From Toxoplasma gondii ME49 (Eukaryota; Apicomplexa; Conoidasida; Eucoccidiorida; Sarcocystidae), in assembly GCF_000006565.2 (NCBI RefSeq), contig NC_031476.1, positions 892,458 to 956,457 of the forward strand: 64,000 nt of DNA, given 5' to 3'. Position 1 is the stretch's first letter, and each line of letters opens with the position of its first letter. Positions 26,801 to 37,161 of this stretch are shown here, piece by piece. The notes beneath the pieces were generated by a model. It saw only the letters and a program-made list of their open reading frames with translations, was not told the DNA's origin and made no database searches. The position numbers were made by a program, and so were the translations under genes.

Positions 26801-29108
26801 TGTAAGCCTTTTCCGTCTGCAGCACAATCCGGGCAAGCCAGTGCAACAGTAAGCATGCGATCCACGGTGCTGCGATAGGCGATACAAGAAATTCCAGGAC
26901 AGAAGCCACGAGCGTGGGCCACCTCTCGGTGTAGGAAGAAAACAGAAGGAGGCTGGTAATTGGGAACTGAAAACATGTACGTAAATACTTTGTGAAAGGC
27001 AGAACGGAACAGAACTGGGGAAAACCAGTGTGAATGCCAAACGAAATCAAGTGCCGTGCCTGCGAGACAAACAATAACACCCACCCGAAGAGGGATAACA
27101 CAGACGAACTCGCGTCTTCTAGGACCACAAAAGAACGCCTACATGCATCGTACATACAGATGAAGCCGTCGTTCATGTCAAACAAAGATGGCCACAGGCT
27201 TGGTTAGGGAGGCCTTCACTCCAGTGCATGGCCACCGCTTATCACGCACGCTCTGGAAGCATTCCTCTCACTCCTGAGTCAGACTGCTCACTGGCATCGG
27301 CGGCGACCACGAGACGTGGTAGAAAGCCAGTGCGACTATGATGCCACCGTTCACTTCCATGCATAAGCTATTGGCAATGTATGCTTATCAGACTATGTAA
27401 GCTAGTGATAACTGTGCAAACATACCTCCTTCCGGAATTGATCGGGCACAGCGAGTGCCTTCACGATGTGATTGTTGCTGTTCCATAGGATCCATCTGCT
27501 CCATAGGCATGTTCCACTCTAAGGTGCATGAGACAGAGTCAAAGAAGGCAAGACAGAGAGCGAATGCGCGAGAAAAGAGCATCCACTGGCTGAAGTTATC
27601 CCTTTACGTGTTTATCGAGCATCAAAAAGCCAAGCGCGCAACAGAGGGTTGCAAAAGAAGAAACGATGACAACGTACCACGAACGAGGACGAATTAAAGA
27701 CGCACTAGAGAGAGTGAACATCATACGCACACTTTGAAAGAATAACATCTCTCGCTTTTAGAATCCGCTAGTTTCACTGGAATGAGGGCTACTATCTTGG
27801 GTGCGGTTATGGATGATTACTTCAAGCAAACATGAAAGGCCGAACTGAAATGAGGGAATGAAACAGACGGGAACAGAAGAAGAGAGGCCGTGAACCGCTA
27901 GATACGCAATGGCGCCGTCCCGTTGGGCGTCAAAGTCCTTGGAAGATGAAAAAAATTCAGGACTCTTCAAATGATACTCATTTTGACAGAACACGATCTA
28001 CCAGCTCAAAACACCACGACTTTTAGTTAATCGTTTTCTTGTTCTGTGTGCGCTTGGAGGTGACCCTGAACGGTGCTGACCTCTTCAACAACGGAAAGCG
28101 ACACGTCAGCTCCACCATTTCAGACTCTGAAAGAGGAACAGCAGTATCATTTATCCAATAGAGGCGTCTTAAGAAATGTAACAGAGAAATTGTTGACATG
28201 CTCATTCGCCTTTCTTCACAATCTTACACTGGATTCTTACACTGGCCTCGGGCCTCGATATTCCCTTTTCACACTATTGGACTCTGAAGCATGCACGCCG
28301 GCCTGAGGCGACGACAGCGTACATGCAATTTTTGCATCTTTTCCTTGTTGCATCGCCAGAAAAATCGCTTCCATCGGGGACCGCGATGTAGGCCATGTCA
28401 GCATCATGGAAGAGAATCTTGCCATGACTGTAATGGAGGAAGCAACGGTGGTTCCTTCCCGCTGCGGATTTAATGCAGCAGGGGGATATGAGTTTTGAGA
28501 GAGGCGGGCCACCCTGGGGCCTTTGCTGAGTCCCGTTTTTTCTTGAGAAGACAGTCCTGAGCCTTCTGATAAGTGTAGACCTGCTGATCAGCCTTCTCTG
28601 ATCTCTGTTGATGCTCCTTGTTTCATCTCGAAAAACTCGTGTGCTCCTCTTGCTCTCCGATACGAGGGTGACTCTCCGGGGCGGCTCCAGTGAATTGATT
28701 ACTTCTGCTGCGTTGAGTGATTTCTCACACGCTTCCCTTATGGCTCTTTGCGCAGTTTTGCATCCAACCAAGTCAAACCAACGTCACTTCCTCTCCATTG
28801 TTCCGTACACCATCCTCGAAAGGACCGTTCTCTCCATGTGAGCGTTTTCCGGAGGAACTGAGAGGGACCCGCACAGTCAGATCGCTTTTGACGGGCTTAC
28901 ACCCGCTCGTCATTGGGTAGACACACGAGAATCATTTCGTTTGATCTCTTCTCCGTTTGTAGGTGCTCGTCCAAAAAGGGGGAAACTCGGGGATTGCAAT
29001 CGGAAACCGAAAATGCCATCATTCTGCCCGTCTACGAGGGGTGTAATCGCTGCCCCGTAGGCTTGGGTAAGGGGAGACGAGAGATGTTCAACACTTCTGC
29101 GCTTTTCC
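20861..29108. other. Gene-poor region, nothing convincing
   Basis: Only modest ORFs occur. On + 24629-25150 (173 codons) and on - 26572-27084 (170 codons) and 28274-28771 (165 codons) are the longest. None has a recognisable family, a matching neighbour exon or unambiguous coding character. At 26.7-27.1 kb all three minus frames stay open at once, which points to composition rather than coding. The 28.2-28.8 kb ORF begins with a protein-like stretch (MVGCKTAQRAIREACEK) and could be a small gene upstream of the divergent helical-repeat gene, at low confidence. No tRNA, rRNA or CRISPR-like array was seen. Confidence 0.4.
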
Positions 29109-32100
29109 GTGCGACACACACTCAATATCTCGGCACATCAGGCTTTTTCCTCTGTCCGTTTCAATATGAGACCACGGGCGCTGGACGTAGCCGCGCGGCG
29201 AGGGGCGGTTAGTCGTTCGCCGTCGTACTTCCCGGGGGAGTCTGTTGCTGGACCACCGGAGCGGTGCCTGCCACGAACTTTCATCTGCATGTCTGTTGAC
29301 AGGCGTTGTCGAGGTGGTGCCGAGATTCCTCGTTCTGGACGCACCTTCACCGAGAAGCGGTATAACACAGACACCGGTGTTAAGCAGAGCATAGGTTGGA
29401 GGAGGCAGCAAAATTCAGCAGTGGCGGCTCCTGAGGCATGCGCTAATTGGGACGCTTTCCTCTGTCGATGTACTCGGCTCCAATCGCCGTTAGCTCCGAC
29501 GCGCTCGAGACTCGCGACTGAACGAGCAACCTTCTCGGCCGTTCCCGCTGTATCTCTAGCGGCGATTGCCTCGCGGTCAACGCCGGAACTGGTAGATGGT
29601 GGATGCGTCAAGCGGGACGGACACACGGGCTCAGTAACACATATGGACGCAAATGATGCGACAAACTCTGTGAACGTAGAAATGCTTGGACCCTTCGCGC
29701 TAACGAGGTCCATCCTCAAGGCTTTCCGGTAAGGCGCCTTCACTTGCTACCCCTTTGCTTGTGTGGTTAGCTTCTCTCTTTGCGGCGGGCTGCGTTTGCA
29801 CTTCCAGGAACTGTTCCATCTCTTCCAACGGAGACGTTCTCTCTATTCGAGGACGGGAGAGGGAACATCCCGAAACACTCGAGGGGGGGGGAGTGGTGCT
29901 GACGACATTTCGGAACGGACAAGCTTGTCACGCATTTTCGAGTGCCAATTTGAGGCCTCTAGAAAATTGACTTCAAATATCTGAGAGCTCAAAAGAAGCC
30001 TGAGTTTGGTCATATATGGGCGGCCTGCGGTGTTAAGCCTCGGATGCTCGACGTTTTCCCTATTTCAGATTGAGGAATCGTAGCGCCGCATTTTTCCCTT
30101 CCAACCGTGCCCGCATTCAGTGAATCCAGGTCGGCATGTCCCGCATAAGCAGCGACGATAGAGCGGTCCTCCACTTAGACATTCCACTTTCTTCACGTGC
30201 GGCGGTACCTGTTACTGACTGCGCTGCACGCTTCACAGAAATCATCGTTTCACGTGCAGTCTCGTGGGTACGGTCGTGGCGCAAGCGTGTGCGTTGTTGC
30301 ATGTGCCTCGTTGATTTTGTGTTGCGCACAGAGAAGATGAACGAGACGTCGCTCTCTGGCGCCGGTTTGCGAGTCGCGCGCGGGTCCTCTTGCCGTCGCT
30401 CCCGCCCTCTTCACTCGTTCCGGTTCTGGGTACCTTCGCAACGTTGGGTTATCGTGATCGGGATCTTCTCGTCGGGGCGGCCGAGGCGCTTATTCCGCAG
30501 CTGTCGATTTGTACAGGGAAAGAAGTGTGCCGGGTGACTCACCATTACGCCCAGCTGTTGACTCGACATGATCTACTTTTTTCTGTGTGTGCTCGTGAAC
30601 TGGCGCGACGCGCTCACGAGCTACAACCAAACGAAGTTGCACGGGTCCTTCATTCATATGCCCGTTTGGGTTACTTCCATCCTCATCTGTTTGCCGTTCT
30701 CCGTCGCCGGGTTTTCGAAATATCCAAGCGCCTCGAGCCTGGAGCCCTTGTCTTGGTCCTTTCTGCTGCTGCGAGACTGCGACTTCGGGATGAAAAACTG
30801 CTGGCAGTTTTGGCAGCAGAGATCTGCCGACGTATCGCTGATGTAAATGTGAAGGGACTCGCTGTTGTTGCGAATGTGTATGCGGAAATGGGCGTGGAGA
30901 ACTCTTTCCTGTTGGATATCCTAGCGGACGAGGCATTTCGAAAGCGGCACGAAAGACGCCCACAAGATGCCGCGCTCCTTCTGCGGGCTTTAGGACGGCT
31001 GGGGCGGGGGTGCTTGAGCAGTAAGAGACAGAAAGCACTTGTGGATGATTTAACGCGGGATCTGCCAAGACACATAAAAAAGTTTTCTCTCGAGCAGGTC
31101 TCTATGACTGTTGCAGCTCTGTCACGCCTGTGGGGAGACGCTCCGCAGGCGATCACGCCGGAACTGGGGAATGGAGCAGCCAATCGACAAGATCTTTTGG
31201 AGGCTCTGGGTGACCGAGTGGGGACTTTGGCTTCCGATCTCACCCCACAGTGTGCGGCCGCTCTTATATTTGCCTTTGCAAAGCTCGGACATCGCCACGG
31301 CCCTCTTCTCTACCACATCCCGGAGCATGTGGAGCGCTTCCTTCCTGGGTATAGTCTTGACCAGTTGGCGAAGGTTTGCTTCGCGTACTCAAAGCTGCAC
31401 GTACCTAACGCTCCAGTGTTGCATTTGACTCTGCAGCGTCTCCCGGAACTCCTTCGGGGAAGAAACAGACAGAGGGATGAGTCCGGAAACGGCGACAACA
31501 CAGGACGCGACACCAAGGAGGCTCCAACTACGCAGACAGTGGTTGGCGCAGTCGACTGGCGACCCATAGGGACAGAATGCGCAGAGACAGGGATGATGCG
31601 GACGACCAGCGAACCTTCGCTCTGTAACCTGGGAGACACCGAGACCCGTGGATCGATTGCGAGGGGTTGTCACACTGGCGGACGTGATGCGTTCCAGTCT
31701 GGTCTTTTCCAGGGTCCGAGGCGGAAGAGCCAGTCACGTCTTGTCCGGCTATATGCAGAACGTTTTTCGGGTTCATCTTTACCTTCTTCACCCCCCTCAA
31801 CCGCACTTCACAGGAGTGGAAGTCACGGCAGCGGACCAGCGGATCCTGGTCAAGCATCAACATCAGAAAACGGTGACGGCGAAGCGAAGATGAGCCTGCC
31901 AGGTGGTCTGTCACCCTCCTTCAGTAAAGCACTGGTCAAGGTTGGCCCAGACGGAATGCCCGAAAAACCTGTCTTCGGCCAAGCCTTGAGCCCAGCCCAG
32001 CCACGACTGCACTCGATTCTGCGTATTTTGAGGGCAATGCTGCAGCTGAATGTATTCGACAAGACGGTAAGACTAGCCCAGCCTGTGTTAGAAGAATCAG

Positions 32101-33269
32101 TATTTTGCACATGGTTCCACTGCACGATGTTCCCACGTTTTTATTGCCTCCTGACAACTTGCTATGGATTGTGCCTGAGGATTGCACTGCCGGCACTTGC
32201 AGCCCTTCTGGTCTCACCAACTCACACACCGTTACTGAGACCTTTCAAGAGAGGCCAGAGACCATAGCCTGTGAGCAAGACCTAGCTGTTGACGTTCTGG
32301 CATCTGCCTCAGGCGCTTACACTTATCGGAGATCATTTGGCTGATCGAGCGCCAGAAATGGAAGCATTTTCTGTTGTCACGGTCGTCGACCTCTACGCCG
32401 CTATCGGCTTTCTACATCGGCCTCTCATGGAGAAAGTTCGGATTGAACTCCGGGTGAGAACACCGAACCACTCATCTTAAAAGACTTTCCCTAAAGGCAG
32501 CCTACAGATTAAATTTGAAAACGGAAAGCGAGTTGCCGTGCCTCAGCAAGGACCATGCGTGAAAGCAGTGACGGCATTTTTGTGTGCACTTCTCTTGCTC
32601 CTCTAGTTTCGTATTTCCCTCTCTCACCTCTCAAAATATATTTAGGCATGGGGGTGATAGTCGTTGCCTCAACAGTATCAACAAGTGCGGTGCCTGCCGC
32701 TCGGACGTTTCGCGGATATCCGGTACGATGAGTCGTTTGCCTGTGTTCAAAACCGTTTTATGTTGCTCTAGGATCCTCGCGAGGGAGTCAGTTTCACCCA
32801 AGATCAACTACGTTGTTTGTTCGACGCCCTCCAGCATCGACTGCAACTTTCGCCATCCGAATTCGGCGTGTTGCGTGTGCCACGGACTGCTGTGACATTG
32901 GCAGCCCCGGCGTCGTCCAAGATGGAAATACTCACGTCCGCTTTGCTGCGCACCTCCGCCCATCTTGACACAAGTGGAGGCAGCTGTAGCATGACATACT
33001 CAGTGGCTGCAGCTGATGCAGTCGATGAGGGGAGCTCGACGGACTCAGTAGACGACAAACGGCCAACAGATGAGGGCTCAGGACTTGGCACATGGTTCTA
33101 CTTGCACGTTCCAGCATACCTTGAAACGCTGCTTCAGCCAGAAGTACAACAAGCAATAGCTTCGGTCGCTGAAGACGCTGAAGCATTGGAAGCAGAACTC
33201 ACGTCGTTTGACTTCCCTGTTGCACACACTAGAGAGTTTAACGCAGATCCAAAGCAGCATCAAGTATAG
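29109..33269 (+). CDS. Helical-repeat (HPR/OPR, RAP/FASTK-type) putative organelle RNA protein
   Basis: Four exons join in phase: 29109-29728 (ends phase 2), 30332-32066, 32313-32453 and 32772-33269. They give 997 residues if the first ATG at 29109 is used; a second ATG lies at 29166. The second exon holds a run of degenerate helical pairs of about 37 residues. Examples are EVCRVTHHYAQLLTRHDLLF, EVARVLHSYARLGYFHPHLF, LVLVLSAAARLRLRDEKLL and GLAVVANVYAEMGVENSFLL, with more at 31050-31430. This pattern is known from the RAP/FASTK-like proteins that are abundant in apicomplexans and act on mitochondrial or plastid RNA. The Arg/Ser-rich, acid-poor N-terminus suits an organelle transit peptide. 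A disordered Ser/Thr-rich insert covers about 31450-31900. I see no RAP domain at the C-terminus. Function in organelle RNA processing is inferred. Confidence 0.72.
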
Positions 33270-33546
33270 TTGTGCCCAGTGTCAAGGCTTGACCGTCAAA
33301 CCTATGCATTGAGCAATTCCAATACATGATTTAACGCTATCTTCTTCGTACTGCTTGTATCAGTTTTCTCTGGCGTGTAAGGAAGATAACTGGAATTCAA
33401 TTCGGCACTCACGCAAAGGCCTGCCGTTTTGACGGTGCCAAAAGCAATTTCTCATCTATTAGTCAAACGTAGTGGCACGAGCAAGTCAGCTAGGTCCACC
33501 CTGCGCGAGCAACAAGCATGCTGGTGCGAGAGCTGGGATCCGGCGT
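33270..33546 (+). other. Intergenic gap after the helical-repeat gene
   Basis: The stop codon of the upstream gene overlaps a possible donor (CAA|GTATAG at about 33264), so a spliced extension cannot be excluded. The exon phases that would follow do not match. AATACATGA-type and AT-rich 3' UTR-like sequence follows. No other gene is seen. Confidence 0.35.
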
Positions 33547-34202
33547 ATGGCGGGGAATAGCGCAGCGTCTAAAAGCGAACAGTGTCTTCCATTGCGGATA
33601 ACTCAACATGAAGCAAACCCTGAAGACGAACAGCGTTTGTGTAGATGTACTGGGTGGAGAGCCCAACGCACCATCGACACCTAGACATGGGCTTTGAAGA
33701 CAGCTGCTCACAATGTTCTACTGCGCAGCTGGTTCCAGCACGTTTAAAGACTTTCTGAAGACCCTTCTCATAACTGCCTCGGGTATGGTAACAAAAACGA
33801 ACTGCTTCACACATCCTCTCCAGTCAGGAGAAAAAACATTTATAATGTGTTTTCGACAAAAGCTTATTTTTCCCGCTACTGACCGGACAACGCCCAGGGC
33901 TCCCCGACTTCCAACATGGGCAGCCAGGGTGTGTTGAACCGGATCCACACACCACACCGCCCCTCGTATTGTCTACAACCCCACAGGCACATACTCCGCA
34001 TAACTCGGACAGCGCCGTTGATGCAGACGGTATTGTGCAAAGCGAAACATCGGCAGTACGTGGCAAAAACAGGATCCTCCAGGAGGACAACACGGAAAAA
34101 CGAAAATTGGGATCGCCGTTGACGTCTGCATCCAAGGAAGTTCCAGAAAAACGTTGCTGGAAATACCAAATGCACACGGAGACAGGAGTTACAAAAGACT
34201 GA
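33547..34202 (+). CDS. Small hypothetical protein, two exons
   Basis: ATG at 33547 opens a frame reading MAGNSAASKSEQCLPLRITQ and ending at a GTAGAT donor after 33640 (phase 1). An acceptor CGCCCAG before 33898 starts a phase-compatible exon that is open to TGA at 34200-34202. The second exon is hydrophilic and reads like a disordered coccidian tail (for example DNTEKRKLGSPLTSASKEVP). No domain is recognised. It lies between the stop of the helical-repeat gene and the 3' end of the minus-strand gene, with about 280 bases to the latter. It could instead be an alternative 3' end of the upstream gene or chance. Confidence 0.3.
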
Positions 34203-34481
34203 CTCAATCCGTTCCCGTGTTGATACCTGAGCGAAGGTGCACGCCAAGCCCCAAGGGGAAGACGAAGAAAGCTACAGCAACGAAGGGAACATATGTTAGA
34301 AAAAAGGGTGCAGAAACGGAGAACCACCGTCAGCTGCCAAAGTGAAAAGCGATGATTGGAGATCAGACATGCCCTTAGCCTTTCATTCAGTCCTACTGTG
34401 GTGTTATCGTTCAGGCGAAGGCCTCGTAATTAGGAACACGGCTTCGAAAAACCACGATCTTGATTCACTGGACCGCGTTAG

Positions 34482-35841
34482 TTATTTTGGAGACGATGTG
34501 TCATCACCTGTTTGGCCCAGCTGGCGCTGTTGGAGGTCCCATCGCTTGAGGGCTTCTTCATACTCTTCGAGTTGTTCGTAGTACATGTCTGATGCAACGT
34601 CACAAACAAGAACATCTCACACAGTCAGGACGACCCCACAGCACGCTGACGAGGAGGCACCACATAGCTTTGAGAGAGTAATATGCACTTGTTGACTTCA
34701 GAGGGCAGAAATGTTTTTATGGTCGCTCAGGACATGGTTTCAAACGAGCTCGCTCACCTGTGACTTGGGCGAGCACACAGATTCAGTCTCGAGTCACGAA
34801 CTGCGTGCATGCCCTTTATGAGGGTTCAGATGGCTGAGTAGACATCATGTTCCTGCCCTAAGGATAACTTCCAGTGAAACTGCAAAGGAATAGACATACC
34901 GAAAATGCATCGTTTGCAGCCAGATCCGCAGCTGCAACACAACAGAGAGCAGAGAATGCCCAATCAGCCTTCCCAGAGGCTGTTTTCTGAACAAAACCGA
35001 AAGGGGGGGTAGAGGTGGAAATGATCTAATATGGGAGCACTCATACCAGCCATGAGACACGAAGACATATCTCCCTCCGATAAAAACAAGTCACTCAATA
35101 CAGTGACGGTTCACACGCGCGAAACGCCCTCCTACTTCAAAAACTGCGTTCTTGAATAGCTGGACGGTATCTCGAATAAAGCCGTCCACGACTTCACCTT
35201 GGTTTAGTGTGTGGAAGGCCATCCGCAAGCGTGCGATTACTGATGGGTGCGCACCGGATGAAGCCACTTCATACTCTATTTTTGTTTTCTTGTGCTGAAA
35301 GCGATTTAGCGTTATTTCCACTCGGGCACTGGTTTCTTCCACAGCGGACGCCACCTGCGCATGCTAAAACGCTGGCCCATCAGGTAGCAACGCTGGCGCT
35401 ACACTTTTGGACATTACCAGAGCAGTAGAGTTCATCGAATGCTAATGATTCACAGTAATCCTTGGCGTCATACCAGTCTTCCGGTTCTGGTTTCCATGGC
35501 GGCACAGGCTTTTTCAGCAGACGAATGCTTCCCTGTTGCCGATTCATTTCGGATTCACGTGCTGGATCGGAGGTCTTAGTCTTTACCGCAGGACCTGCAG
35601 ATGTCATCGTTTCTTCTCCAGGTGTACTTGAAGGAGGCGTCGTGTGAGAAGAAACGCTTGAGAAATTGCCGGCGGCACAAGACGCCTCGCCCGGCAGACC
35701 GAGAGGAGTGACATTCGCAGTAGCGTTATTCATGACCCCCCTCTTTCTGGACTTCAGTCCACTCATATGTGCAAAACGCACATTGCGGCAAATAGTAACA
35801 AGCGACAGAGGAACATTCGGTCTACAATGCGACACAAACAT
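34482..35841 (-). CDS. Hypothetical protein, possibly mitochondrial
   Basis: The best model starts at ATG 35841 (MFVSHCRPNVPLSLVTICRN), a basic, acid-free, amphipathic N-terminus like a mitochondrial presequence. A second ATG lies at 35766. The first exon runs to 35418 and ends with PPWKPEPEDWYDAKDYCES and LAFDELYCS. Its phase-1 end joins cleanly to a 32-base exon at 34931-34900 (ADLAANDAFS). A last exon at 34588-34482 reads MYYEQLEEYEEALKRWDLQQ and ends at TAA. The junction of the last two exons is out of phase, so one exon or boundary is missing. An alternative minus exon at 35354-35091 (VASAVEETSARVEITLNRF) is well open but does not match in phase. The acidic, Trp/Tyr-rich C-terminus resembles small mitochondrial ribosome or ATP-synthase accessory proteins only in style. 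No family is recognised. Confidence 0.45.
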
Positions 35842-37161
35842 GGAGGTTCGTCGGCTTTTCCCCCAACGTGTCAGAAGATCACCACTGCCGATGCCGGGGG
35901 ACGGTAAAAATGACAGTCCAGGAAAAAGGGGCGACACTCTGTCAAAACGAAGGAGTCATGCACAAAAGCACACGTGAAGCGAACAGCTGTGATATGCCGG
36001 GAATATTGAGACCCCTTTGTAGCGCTGGGGCAGTCACCGAAGCGTTGATGGTGAGTCGTGGTGACCCGGCAGCCGGCACGATGTCTTCGCGCTTTGGACG
36101 GAGAGTACCATCAGCCAACGACTCACTTGCTGCAGCGTTGCAGAGAGAAAAAACGAAATACATGTGGTAATAGTGGCGCCACACAACAAAACAATACAAA
36201 TCAAAAAGCCTGTCGTGTACGGTTGGGCTTCACTTTATTCACGAAATATGCGTGCCGAAACCCTAGGGCCTGGACAACGGCAAAACAGCAGAGCAGCTCA
36301 TTGGCATGCTCGAACAGCTCGCATTTCGTGGGAACGACGGTAGATTCTTTCTCCCAAGGAATTAAACAGATAGGCGGTGTCGTTTGCCGTTGTCACATGC
36401 TGTTTCTCCACAGTCTGATATATAATGTTCTTCCATGACCGGGGGATCTTTGCCGATTACCTAACGCTTTTCCCCTAGCTTCCTGCCGTCGCCTTGTGAC
36501 CCGCCTCTTCGCATGCGAGAAAAATCGAAGCCGACAGGGAACAGCAGACTTGCAAGCGAGCTTGGCCGACATACATGCTGGAGTTAAAAGTAATAGACCT
36601 ATTTAAAAAGCAGTTGACTCAATATCATTTAGTGTTTCTTGCCTCCCTGCACACTAAGTGGCTGTTCGTTTCTTATACGGCGGACACAGATGAGGAGATC
36701 ACTTTTTTTTTGCAGCTGTATTGTGGTGGCATCGGCGTGGCGCGAAGCCGGGTGCTTGCTATTTTGCCTTTGCCTAACACATGCTTTTTGCCACCGGATC
36801 CGTTGTCTTACAACTGCCACCCATAATGAACAAACACGTTGCCCGTACCATAGCGTCAGGGGTGCAAATGAACGAGACGACCTCCACTACAACGCAAGAA
36901 TTGGGTGGTCGCCAGCATGTACCTTGCGAGTTTCTTTCACCTTCATGTTCTCCTGTGAGGGTAATCAAAGTCATTTCTTCATTTTCTTCCCCCCTCGCGC
37001 TCTCCTTGGAATACTGGTGAGGCTGTCGGGCGGATTGAGAGCGTAACTGGCTTCGTTGGAGTCAGACAGTGTAGCGACTGCATCAACCAGCAGCTCGTGA
37101 GCCACGTGTATCTTTTGCCAGCGGAGGGTTCGTGCCAATCCAGACCTGGACAGTAAACAAC
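35842..37161. other. Intergenic between divergent genes
   Basis: This holds the 5' flanks of the minus-strand hypothetical gene and the FERRY3-like gene. A minus ORF at 36199-35942 (85 codons) is open directly upstream of the hypothetical gene but has no supporting motif. There is a T-run at 36706-36713. No conserved promoter element was recognised. Confidence 0.45.

Noticed and set aside
26572..27185. Minus-strand ORFs of 170 and 142 codons with hydrophobic stretches, like a membrane protein
   Set aside because: All three minus frames are open over the same bases, no family is recognisable and no splice partners were found; composition explains it.
33824..34327. Minus ORF of 167 codons
   Set aside because: It is antisense to a hydrophilic plus-strand frame that splices in phase; the minus reading is Cys/Trp/Phe-rich as expected of a shadow.
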